DNA from: Gemmatimonadales bacterium
GTDB lineage: Bacteria; Gemmatimonadota; Glassbacteria; GWA2-58-10
Direction of reading: 5' to 3'
Assembly: GCA_024278175.1 (NCBI GenBank)
Contig: JAJRTS010000002.1
Location: forward strand, 1 to 64,000
DNA: 64,000 bases
In this document: positions 44,806-52,362 of the stretch, in pieces
Layout of the letters: every line of letters starts with the position of its first letter
Position numbering within the stretch: position 1 is the first letter of the stretch
Position numbers and translations under genes: made by a program
The notes under the pieces: generated by a model
What the model saw: only the letters and a program-made list of their open reading frames with translations
Told to the model about the DNA's origin: nothing
Database searches by the model: none

Positions 44806-45625
44806 ACGACCTGAGGCCCGCCTCGTCCATCAGCCGGGCGGTCTCGGTGTAAGCCTTGCGCACCCACTCCACAATCCTCTCGGGCTGGGGGCAGTACTCG
44901 AGCTCGATACTCAGCACCCCGTCGATATTCATTTCCCCCAGCACTTTCATGAACGGCCGGAAGTCGATCACGCCGTCGCCGGGGGGAAGGTCGCCGTGGA
45001 CCTTGCCGTCGCAGTCGGAGAAGTGGACATGGTGCGCCTTGCCCTCCAGCAGCCGCAGGCTCTCCGGCTGGTCACCGACCAGCGCCACGTGGCTGATATC
45101 GATATTGGCGAACACGGCCGGGCTGGCCACCTCGTCCACGAACCGGGCCATTTTCTGCACGTTGTTGACAATCGAGAGCTTGAACGGTTCAAGCTCCAGC
45201 ACAATCTCAATGCCATTGTCGGCGGCGTATTGGCCGATCTCCCGCGTGGCCTCCACGGCCCAGTCCCACTGGGCCTCTGGCGGGACAACCTCCTGCTGCC
45301 ACATGTACTCGCCCAGCACCAGCAGGACGTTACGCGCACCGATTGCGCGGGCGAGATCGACAAACTTATTGGTGCGCCGCACGTGGAACGCCCGCACGGG
45401 TTCGGCGAAATCGGCGATCCCCAGCGAGCAGACCGGCACGGAGGCAATCGGCAGGCCGTATTCCTTGCAGACGCGGATTATTTCGTCGATTTGCCGCGGA
45501 GTGATGTCCCACGCTTCAGTTTGGATGTCCACCGTGTCGAAGCCGATTTCGGCGATATGACGGATGCCTTCGCTGAACTCGATTCCCACCTGATCGAAAG
45601 CGCTGTTGATGATTCCCAGTTTCAT
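44804..45625 (-). CDS. Sugar phosphate isomerase/epimerase family protein
   Basis: The 273-residue protein has the xylose-isomerase-like TIM barrel (AP-endonuclease-2 fold). Marks are MKLGIINSAFDQ, EIGFDTVDIQTEAW, EIVLELEPFKLS (metal-binding Glu), FANIDISHVALVGDQ, HHVHFSDCDGKVHGDLPPGDG and LSIELEYCP. The His, Asp and Glu at strand ends make a divalent-metal site. Members interconvert ketoses or act on inositol-like compounds. There is no signal peptide, so it is cytoplasmic. The ATG 45625 follows GGGGA, two bases after the stop codon of the upstream dehydrogenase, so the pair is co-translated. Confidence 0.9.
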   Translation of the reverse strand: MKLGIINSAFDQVGIEFSEGIRHIAEIGFDTVDIQTEAWDITPRQIDEIIRVCKEYGLPIASVPVCSLGIADFAEPVRAFHVRRTNKFVDLARAIGARNVLLVLGEYMWQQEVVPPEAQWDWAVEATREIGQYAADNGIEIVLELEPFKLSIVNNVQKMARFVDEVASPAVFANIDISHVALVGDQPESLRLLEGKAHHVHFSDCDGKVHGDLPPGDGVIDFRPFMKVLGEMNIDGVLSIELEYCPQPERIVEWVRKAYTETARLMDEAGLRS

Positions 45626-45627
45626 GG

Positions 45628-46728
45628 TTATTCCCCTTTCAGCCATTTGGATGGTGCAACGGCCGCATGGGAGACCGCCGACTCGTAGGCGGCCTCCACC
45701 AGGGCCATCGTGCCCAGGTTGCCGGTGCCGCAGAGGTCGGCTTCCCGCCCGGTTTCCAGGGCTAAGAGCAGTTCGGCCATCGGCCCGGCGAACGCATCGG
45801 GGAACCAGACTTTCTCCCAGCGCGGACTGTGCCAGCGGCCGTTGTCATCGACAGTGGTGTAGTCGATAGTCGAGGGAGTGCGCGCGGGGTAGCTCGGCCA
45901 GCCGATAGTGCCTTTGGCCAGCCCCCTGGTACCCTCCACCCGCCAGTGAATCCGGATGTCGTCGCCGGCGCCCTCCCGGGCCGGACCGGTCCAGACGTCG
46001 TCCCAGGAGGTGGCCCGCAGGCCGGACTCGTCGTACTCCAGGATGTAGAGACAAACCCCGTCGGTGTGCTCGAAGCTGGTGCGGGGGTCGGGGCGCGTGG
46101 AGGCGAACACCCGGTCCGGGTCGCCGAACCAGAAGCGGAACGTATCGAGGTGATGGATCGACATGATCCGCAACGTGCACCAGCCCTGGCGCGCCTGCCA
46201 CGGCATCCAGTGGGGGATCGCCCGCATGTCGATCGTGGCCAGCACGGGTTCTCCCAGCACGCCCTGCTCCAGCAGGCTTTTGCAGGCGCGGATACTCTGG
46301 TCGTAGCGCATGTTCTGGTTCACCGCCAGGGTTATCCCGGCCTCGCGGCAGAGCCGGACGATCTCAGCGGCCTCGGCATAGCTGGCGCCCAGCGGCTTCT
46401 GGGCCAGGATTCCCCGTACGTGGTCCGCGTGCCGCACGGTCTTGCGCACCATCTCCAACTGCACGTCCGGCGGCACGCCGATATCGACCACCTCGATTTC
46501 CCTGTCCGCGAGCAACTCGTCCACCGTGTCGTAGACTTTGGGGATTCCGTGACGCCCGGCGGCAACGCGGGCGCTCTCGCCCCTGGAGGTGATCGCCACC
46601 GGGTTGAACCCGGCGTCGCGATAGGACACCAGATGGCAGTCGGCGACAATGAATCCGGCCCCGATCAGGCCGACCGGCACATCGCGGCGTCGGGGCAGCA
46701 CCGGTTCGTAGTTCAGTTGCACACTCAT
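45628..46728 (-). CDS. Gfo/Idh/MocA family oxidoreductase
   Basis: The 366-residue protein has an N-terminal Rossmann fold ([17 protein letters not shown], about 16-32; [17 protein letters not shown]) and the LAQKPLGAS segment, where the family has its E-K-P loop with catalytic Lys, followed by an alpha/beta substrate domain with [17 protein letters not shown] and [13 protein letters not shown] (His of the active site). It oxidises or epimerises a sugar or inositol with NAD(P). AGGAG is 6 nt before the ATG. It is followed after two bases by the isomerase gene, and both fit catabolism of an unusual sugar. The pseudogene at 9118 contains the C-terminal part of a related family member. Confidence 0.92.
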   Translation of the reverse strand: MSVQLNYEPVLPRRRDVPVGLIGAGFIVADCHLVSYRDAGFNPVAITSRGESARVAAGRHGIPKVYDTVDELLADREIEVVDIGVPPDVQLEMVRKTVRHADHVRGILAQKPLGASYAEAAEIVRLCREAGITLAVNQNMRYDQSIRACKSLLEQGVLGEPVLATIDMRAIPHWMPWQARQGWCTLRIMSIHHLDTFRFWFGDPDRVFASTRPDPRTSFEHTDGVCLYILEYDESGLRATSWDDVWTGPAREGAGDDIRIHWRVEGTRGLAKGTIGWPSYPARTPSTIDYTTVDDNGRWHSPRWEKVWFPDAFAGPMAELLLALETGREADLCGTGNLGTMALVEAAYESAVSHAAVAPSKWLKGE

Positions 46729-46740
46729 AAGGGTCTCCTG

Positions 46741-48594
46741 TCACTTGACAATGATGTCCAGCAGTGCGTTTCGCACACGGTCGTAGTCGTCGCCGCGCTG
46801 GCTCCAGGGCACGGGGGCATCTTTGTCTACTTCCTCCAGCCCCCTGGGCACTACGGTTTTAATCAGTTCCAGCACCTTGTCCCGGCCCACTTTCCGCTCG
46901 GCCAGCCACATCAGTTCGTAGTCCTGCTGACCGCGGCGCATGTTCTTGAGCCGCACGGAGCCGAGGATACGGGTCAGGCCGCGGTCTTCCTCCGGGTAGA
47001 ACGGCATGCGTCCGGGGTAGAACACGATCCCGTCACCGTTGCCGAAATTCATACTCCAACCGATAAAGGTCAGCGGCTCCGTGAAAACGCGCTGGTGGAG
47101 TTTGCCTTTGGGGCCCTGGGAATTGTGCTGCCAGTGTGTGCCCTCCCAGAGGAACCAGGTGTCCACCCCGTAGAGGTACTTGATCCAGGCGTTGACCCGC
47201 GGGTCAACGGCCTCGGCTTCGAGGATCACCGAGCCGTAGCGCGGGCGCGAACCGTTGTAGAACCAATGGTTCTTGCCCTGCCGCTTCAGCTTGGGCAGCG
47301 CCTCCAGGTCCACCCCATCGTAACCGGCCCAATAGTCGATCGCCTGGTCCAGCTCGGGTGTGTATTTGCGCGTGGTGAACACGGGCAGGCGCTTGCCGGG
47401 TCCGGGGTTGGAATGGACCCAGCCGGCATGTTCCCTGATCCAGGGGAACTGCACCTCGCCCGGCTCGTCGATCATGTACCAGAAATAAGTCACATCCGGA
47501 GCGTTGTTGTCGAACCAGTTTACCCACTTGTCGCTCTCAAGCCGGGCGCTTTCCCGGCTGTTCATCACCCGGCCGGTTATCGAGCCGTACATGCCGACCG
47601 TGAACATCTTTTCGCCCTGGCCCTGGCCGGGGCCGTTATAGCCGTTGGCGGGGGTGTAGGCGCTGCCGTCGAGCCAGGGCTTGTAGGAGTCCATGTCGGC
47701 TTCATCGAACGGGTTGCGATGGGCGTCGCTGCCGCCGATGACGTCTATGCGGTGACGGTGGGCGGTGAACTTGAGCAGCTTCTCCGCTTCCTCATCAGTC
47801 AACTCCGGAAAATATGTCTTGACCGCGCTCACGGTGGAGAAGAGCCAGATGTTGGAGTGGTTCTCATCGGGAAGATACTCCGGCAGCAGCTCCACGTTAA
47901 GGCGGATACTGGCCACTTCCCGGCCGCTCTCGCGCACTCGCACCATGCCGGTGTAGACCCCGGCGGGCCAGCGGCGGTCGCGGGGAAGGTGGAGGTCCAC
48001 CCAGAAGCCCTGGTTCTGTGTAGCCTGGCGGGGGATGACCTCCAGCGTGTTCTGCCGCCGGTTGATTTCCTCGGCGGTGGGCGGAATATCCAGCGGGAAC
48101 CCGCCGCGGCCCGCCCGCGCATCGGCGGGGATCAGGGGGTCGGGGATCCAGCCGGTCATTCTGGCCGGAGCGCTGGCCTTGGAGCCATAGAACCATAGCG
48201 GCTCGGTGGGCCGCCGCACGCGGATATAGTGCTGGCTGAACAGCTCGATAGTACCGCCGGGGCCATAGAGCGGGCCACCGGCTGCAAGCGCCACACCCGA
48301 GCTCTGGTGTACCGGCGGGTCGATTGAAATATCGACACCCTCGGCACCCAGGCTGTCGGCCACAACGATCACCTGGAAGGCCAACACCTCGTTATACAGC
48401 CCCCGCAGGGAAATACTGCGTCCGTCCCAGATCCCGTTTTGCTCCTGGGATGGATGCTGCTGGTCGTAGCGGAATACCTTCTCGCCATCGCCCACCGCCC
48501 AGACGCCGACAACTGACGCAGCCAAAACGGAGAACGAGAGGACAAGCAGAATCAAAACCACGGAAACCGCCTGCGGAAAACATTTACCGGACAT
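46741..48594 (-). CDS. Exported DUF4091-family glycoside-hydrolase-like protein (copy 2)
   Basis: The 617-residue paralogue of the gene at 20957 has a signal peptide (about 1-27), a beta-sandwich with LRGLYNEVLAFQVIVVADS, the LLPEYLPDENHSNIWLF strand, YFWYMIDEPGEVQFPW with the candidate acidic pair, and the DUF4091 end RLKNMRRGQQDYELMWLA. It precedes the Gfo/Idh/MocA gene by 12 nt, so an exported glycosidase-like enzyme and two cytoplasmic sugar enzymes are in one operon. GGAGG precedes the ATG. The two copies are clearly homologous across their length but diverged. Confidence 0.88.
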   Translation of the reverse strand: MSGKCFPQAVSVVLILLVLSFSVLAASVVGVWAVGDGEKVFRYDQQHPSQEQNGIWDGRSISLRGLYNEVLAFQVIVVADSLGAEGVDISIDPPVHQSSGVALAAGGPLYGPGGTIELFSQHYIRVRRPTEPLWFYGSKASAPARMTGWIPDPLIPADARAGRGGFPLDIPPTAEEINRRQNTLEVIPRQATQNQGFWVDLHLPRDRRWPAGVYTGMVRVRESGREVASIRLNVELLPEYLPDENHSNIWLFSTVSAVKTYFPELTDEEAEKLLKFTAHRHRIDVIGGSDAHRNPFDEADMDSYKPWLDGSAYTPANGYNGPGQGQGEKMFTVGMYGSITGRVMNSRESARLESDKWVNWFDNNAPDVTYFWYMIDEPGEVQFPWIREHAGWVHSNPGPGKRLPVFTTRKYTPELDQAIDYWAGYDGVDLEALPKLKRQGKNHWFYNGSRPRYGSVILEAEAVDPRVNAWIKYLYGVDTWFLWEGTHWQHNSQGPKGKLHQRVFTEPLTFIGWSMNFGNGDGIVFYPGRMPFYPEEDRGLTRILGSVRLKNMRRGQQDYELMWLAERKVGRDKVLELIKTVVPRGLEEVDKDAPVPWSQRGDDYDRVRNALLDIIVK

Positions 48595-48623
48595 TAGACA
48601 ACCTCCGACAAAAGGTACGATTC

Positions 48624-48757
48624 AGAGGGCCGTTGAAAAAAACATTCAACGGCCCTCTAATCAGGTTTATTACTTATTTTGCTGTCAAGGGCATGTGAAT
48701 CAGCCTTAGGCTGACCCTTGACAACTACATTCCCATGGCGACTTTTTTCAACACGCT
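48624..48757. repeat. Dispersed repeat (copy D), shortened middle
   Basis: It begins with a perfect hairpin, GAGGGCCGTTGAA pairing with TTCAACGGCCCTC, and ends TTTTTTCAACACGCT, the same terminus as copies A and B. CCCATGG and TTGACAAC-like blocks before the end also match. The middle part differs, giving 134 bp. Its last two bases fall in the stop codon of the esterase gene. Confidence 0.75.
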
Positions 48758-50846
48758 AGTTCAGGTCCACATACGCTCCGTCGGGCAGCAGAAATTCAAT
48801 CGGCCAGGTTTCCTGTTTGCCGTCCACGATAGCCGCCCAGTCAACCAGTTCGGCGTCCGGGGCTGCCAGCAACTCCAGGCCGTCCAGCGAGCCGGCTGCG
48901 GCGGCGGCCACGGTGTGCGCTTTGCCGCGGCCGGTGATCGCCAGTTTGTCGATGCCAAGCCGTCCGCCGGCGAACCTGGCCACGATTTCCACGTCTTCCA
49001 CCATCTGCAGGAAATAGGGCCGCCCGGTGAGCAGCGTGTTGTAGACGTAATTGGCCATCACGCCGGAGGTCTGGCTGTAGTACTGCTCCTCCAGCGGCAC
49101 GGCGGCCAGCCGGGGATCGTCGATACTGGCCACGGCGTAGCGCATCATGTTTTCGCCCTGGCCGCGGAAATCGAAACTGAGCACATCGTAGCCCTGCTCC
49201 AGCAGCGGCTTTACCTCGGCGAAATTGTCCGCGCAGAGCTTGCGACGAAAGTCGAACCAGAGCACGGCTTTGCCCTCCGGGCGCTTGCCTTTGGACTTAA
49301 TGTGCAGCAACGGGATAGCGAGCAGGCCGCTGTGATGCAGGACGTACTTGTCGATAGCGTAACCGTCATGCGAAGCGCTGCCCGCGGCCTCCCAGCCGAT
49401 CTCCCGCTGTGAGTTGCCGTGTTTGAACGGCGTCAGGCTCCAGCCGTTGATTCCCGGATAGTTGCGGCCGTGGTACATCTCGGCAATGTCGATACTGATC
49501 GAATTTTTGCGTGTGTGGTAATAGTCCCGGACCACGTCCAGAAAATCCTTGCCGTCAGGGTACTCCAGCCTTACCTGGCCTGCCCTGGTGCAGTTAAGCT
49601 CCTTGAAATCGAGGAGCTTGAACGGCTCGAAGCCGTGGCGCTCCGGCATGCCGGTCTGGCGGTCGAGGAAGCCGAAGGCGAATAGCTGGTTGTGATCGCT
49701 GAAGCTGTGGGGGTGGTAGCCCTCGGTGATCGCTGCCTTGTCCGCGTGGCCGAAACGGCGGTAGGCGGCCTCGACCTCGCGCCAGGTCTTGCGAGCGCCC
49801 TCGATGGGGAAGAAGTCCTCGACCGCCACGGAGAGCACCAGCGGGCGGGGATAGGTGAGCAGACAGAGTCCGGCATGGCCCACGCCGGAGGACACCATCC
49901 GGTGGACGTCCTGCTCGGGGTCGCTGTCGGGGTCGAGGAAGATGCGGTTGGCCATTCTCATCGGCAGGCTGCTGAGGTAGCACGAGGGCAGCCCGGCGAA
50001 AATCCGGGGCTCCAGGGCCATCACCAGCGCGCTCTGCACTCCGCCGCCGCTGGTACCTGTGATCGAAATGCGCTCCGGGTCGACTTCGCTCCGGGTGGAA
50101 AGGTAGTCCAGTGCACGGATGCCGTCGAACGCCTCCTGACGGGCCAGGCTGGAGCCGGCCAGGTAGGCCACGTTGCCGAAAATGCCGTGCTCACCGCAAA
50201 CGCGGTTGTAGCGGCTCTCTCCCTTGCCGGTGTCCCAGAACTGGCTGCGTTCTCCCTGGCCCACCGGGTCCCAGCACAGGACCACGTAGCCGCGCTGGAC
50301 CAGCCTGGCGGCGATCTCCTGGTAGTTGCGGAACGCCTTGGCAATCGGAGAGTGCCCGCAAGCCAACAGCACGGCGGGACGAGGTTCTTTAACGCCGTCG
50401 GGAACATAGACCAGCGCGGTGACGTGGAACCCGAGCAGGCTCTCAAACACGAGCTTCTCGATCCGGTAACCGTCCATATCGATGGTTCCCGTGATCCGCG
50501 CGTTGAGCGGGGTTTTCTCCTCGGGCAGGCCACCGATAATCTCCAGGAGACGGCCGCGAAGGCTGCGCTGGTACTGGAGGAATTCGGTCTCCGTGCGGAT
50601 CACGGCCAACTCCGCCTGACGCCGTTCATCCTGGCGCCAGGCCATCTCCACCTGATAGCGCAGGAACGGGGTAATCTGGCGGCCGGAGTCGGCTGGCGGA
50701 GCGATGACGGTGAAAGCATCCGGGCTGCCGGCATTCAGTACGGCGGCGGGGATCAGCAAATAGAATGCGAGTAGCAGATAGCCGGTTTTCGAGAGGAAGT
50801 TCACGGCGGAAGTCGAACGAAGTTTTTTTCTCACGGATTTCCTCAT
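48756..50846 (-). CDS. Exported double alpha/beta-hydrolase (acetylxylan-esterase-like)
   Basis: The 696-residue protein has a membrane/signal segment (about 23-40) and two alpha/beta-hydrolase-like domains. The first (about 100-390) holds RPAVLLACGHSPIAKAF, WDPVGQGERSQF and ISITGTSGGGVQSALVMAL, with the nucleophile Ser in GTSGGG, close to acetylxylan esterase-type enzymes. The second (about 490-690) keeps VLSFDFRGQGENMM, but its elbow reads AITGRGKAHTVAA, without Ser, so it is probably inactive. It likely deacylates a polysaccharide. The start is uncertain: GTG four codons later has AGGA better placed. A dispersed repeat overlaps its stop codon. Confidence 0.83.
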   Translation of the reverse strand: MRKSVRKKLRSTSAVNFLSKTGYLLLAFYLLIPAAVLNAGSPDAFTVIAPPADSGRQITPFLRYQVEMAWRQDERRQAELAVIRTETEFLQYQRSLRGRLLEIIGGLPEEKTPLNARITGTIDMDGYRIEKLVFESLLGFHVTALVYVPDGVKEPRPAVLLACGHSPIAKAFRNYQEIAARLVQRGYVVLCWDPVGQGERSQFWDTGKGESRYNRVCGEHGIFGNVAYLAGSSLARQEAFDGIRALDYLSTRSEVDPERISITGTSGGGVQSALVMALEPRIFAGLPSCYLSSLPMRMANRIFLDPDSDPEQDVHRMVSSGVGHAGLCLLTYPRPLVLSVAVEDFFPIEGARKTWREVEAAYRRFGHADKAAITEGYHPHSFSDHNQLFAFGFLDRQTGMPERHGFEPFKLLDFKELNCTRAGQVRLEYPDGKDFLDVVRDYYHTRKNSISIDIAEMYHGRNYPGINGWSLTPFKHGNSQREIGWEAAGSASHDGYAIDKYVLHHSGLLAIPLLHIKSKGKRPEGKAVLWFDFRRKLCADNFAEVKPLLEQGYDVLSFDFRGQGENMMRYAVASIDDPRLAAVPLEEQYYSQTSGVMANYVYNTLLTGRPYFLQMVEDVEIVARFAGGRLGIDKLAITGRGKAHTVAAAAAGSLDGLELLAAPDAELVDWAAIVDGKQETWPIEFLLPDGAYVDLN

Positions 50847-51007
50847 GGATAAATGGCGGGAATGCTCCCTTAAATTCGAGGCATCTGGTGATTTTGTTCA
50901 GATATTTTTTGCGCAGGCCGTGGAGCTGTTTTTTGTGGCTCAGCCAGTCTAACTGTTTTTTGTTTCAGCGGCAATTAATTCAAAACAAAAATGGGAAACC
51001 CGGTTTT

Positions 51008-51047
51008 AATAAAAAGCCCGGTCCGGCAATTTACCGGACCGGGCTTT
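51008..51047 (-). terminator. Rho-independent terminator after the PorV-like gene
   Basis: AAAGCCCGGTCCGG and CCGGACCGGGCTTT form a perfect 14-bp stem with a 7-nt loop; on the minus strand TTTTTATT follows. It closes the receptor/T9SS-like/PorV operon. Confidence 0.92.
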
Positions 51048-51075
51048 GTGTCCACTTGGAGCTTCAGTACTGACT

Positions 51076-52287
51076 TTAGAACCCGAAGCTCAAGGTGAAG
51101 AAGTTATCGGCGCTCAGGCGGCCCTTGTTGCGATAGGCATAGTTGAAAGTAATCGCCTTGCCGCCAATATCACGCCTGACACCACCACCAATGCTCAGAC
51201 CGCGCAAGGTGGGATTATCGCCCAGGTAGGCGTAACCGAAATCGTCCGCTGATCTTGTGTACTCATCGGACTGGATCAGCCAGCCCGCGCGGAAGGCCGC
51301 GGACATGAACGGGGTGAAGTTGTAGTTGATTTCCGTGCCGGTAGCGTAGCTGATGGGCGTGTTGCTATTGCGCCACAGCTCGGTCGATACCAGCCAGTTA
51401 GTCTTTTCGGAAGTCAACAGGTTATACGACAGCGCCAGCTTAACCACCGTCGGCAGACGGTAGGTGTGGGTCTGGCGGTAGGCCCAGCGGTTTTCCCTGC
51501 GGGGCAGGGCGTTGGGATCCGTGCTGTAGTCGACATAACCCGAGGGGATATTGCCGCCGATGTCCTCGGGCCCGACCTCGTAGAGCAGGTTGGGACCGGA
51601 CATGGTGATATTGGTACCGAGGTTCTGGATCGCGAAAGCGAAACGGATTTCACGGTCGGCCAGCTCGGTGTGGTAGATCGCGCCCGCATCGATAGCGAAA
51701 GCGCTGCCGCCGACGTTCCCGAACATGTCCTGGTGGACATATTTGAGGTTCATCCCGGCAACGAAACGATCGCTGAAGGTGTAGGCGAACGAACCACCCG
51801 CCTGGAAATCGTAGGCATTGAACGTGCGTCCGATTCCCTGGGGTGAGTTGAACGTGGTGATTTCCATTTCAGGTACGTCGAGATATCCGAAGAACCCACC
51901 AACCACCAGGTTGCCGTCGCCAATAGGCACGGCCGCCGCAGCGTAGCTGTAGGTGAGGTCCAGGGTATAATCGACAACCGTCAGCATCACTTCCTTCTGC
52001 TGCAGGAAACCCAGTCCGGCTGGGTTCCACCACATTGAGCTGATGCCGTCGGTGACGGCCGAATAGGCGCTACCCATGCCGATACCTCTGGCCCCGACAG
52101 GAATCTCGAGGAACTCAGCGGCTCTGACACCGACAAAGGAAGCATTATCCGGCCGTCCTTGGGAGAGATACTTATCCAGGCCGGTATACTCCTGCCGCGT
52201 GACACCCTGTGCCATCAAAGGCACGGCGACGAACGACACGAGTACGCCGAGGATAATCAAGGCGCGTGTGGCCGTTTTGGTGAACAT
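51076..52287 (-). CDS. PorV/PorQ-like outer-membrane beta-barrel protein
   Basis: The 403-residue protein has a signal peptide ending PLMAQG. It has the PorV/PorQ pattern of the FadL-like barrel family: LEIPVGARGIGMGSAYSAV, GISSMWWNPAGLGFL, and many alternating strands to the C-terminal LSFGF. In type IX secretion PorV carries cargo from the translocon to the surface. Two starts are possible: ATG 52287 (GGAGG, and the signal peptide begins there) and an in-frame ATG pair at 52344 (AAGGAG) that would add 19 residues. The gene is last in an operon after the T9SS-like surface protein, the probable cargo. Confidence 0.87.
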   Translation of the reverse strand: MFTKTATRALIILGVLVSFVAVPLMAQGVTRQEYTGLDKYLSQGRPDNASFVGVRAAEFLEIPVGARGIGMGSAYSAVTDGISSMWWNPAGLGFLQQKEVMLTVVDYTLDLTYSYAAAAVPIGDGNLVVGGFFGYLDVPEMEITTFNSPQGIGRTFNAYDFQAGGSFAYTFSDRFVAGMNLKYVHQDMFGNVGGSAFAIDAGAIYHTELADREIRFAFAIQNLGTNITMSGPNLLYEVGPEDIGGNIPSGYVDYSTDPNALPRRENRWAYRQTHTYRLPTVVKLALSYNLLTSEKTNWLVSTELWRNSNTPISYATGTEINYNFTPFMSAAFRAGWLIQSDEYTRSADDFGYAYLGDNPTLRGLSIGGGVRRDIGGKAITFNYAYRNKGRLSADNFFTLSFGF

Positions 52288-52362
52288 AAACAACCTCCAT
52301 TTGGTCTCAAGGGAGAGAAAATTTTCCGAGTAAGCCGTCATCATCTTGTACTCCTTATTAAT

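Noticed and set aside
45829-48198. 789-codon plus-strand ORF opposite the DUF4091 and Gfo/Idh genes
   Set aside because: It is antisense to two clear genes, has no family features and is His/Val/Gly-rich in the way expected from reading high-GC codons backwards.
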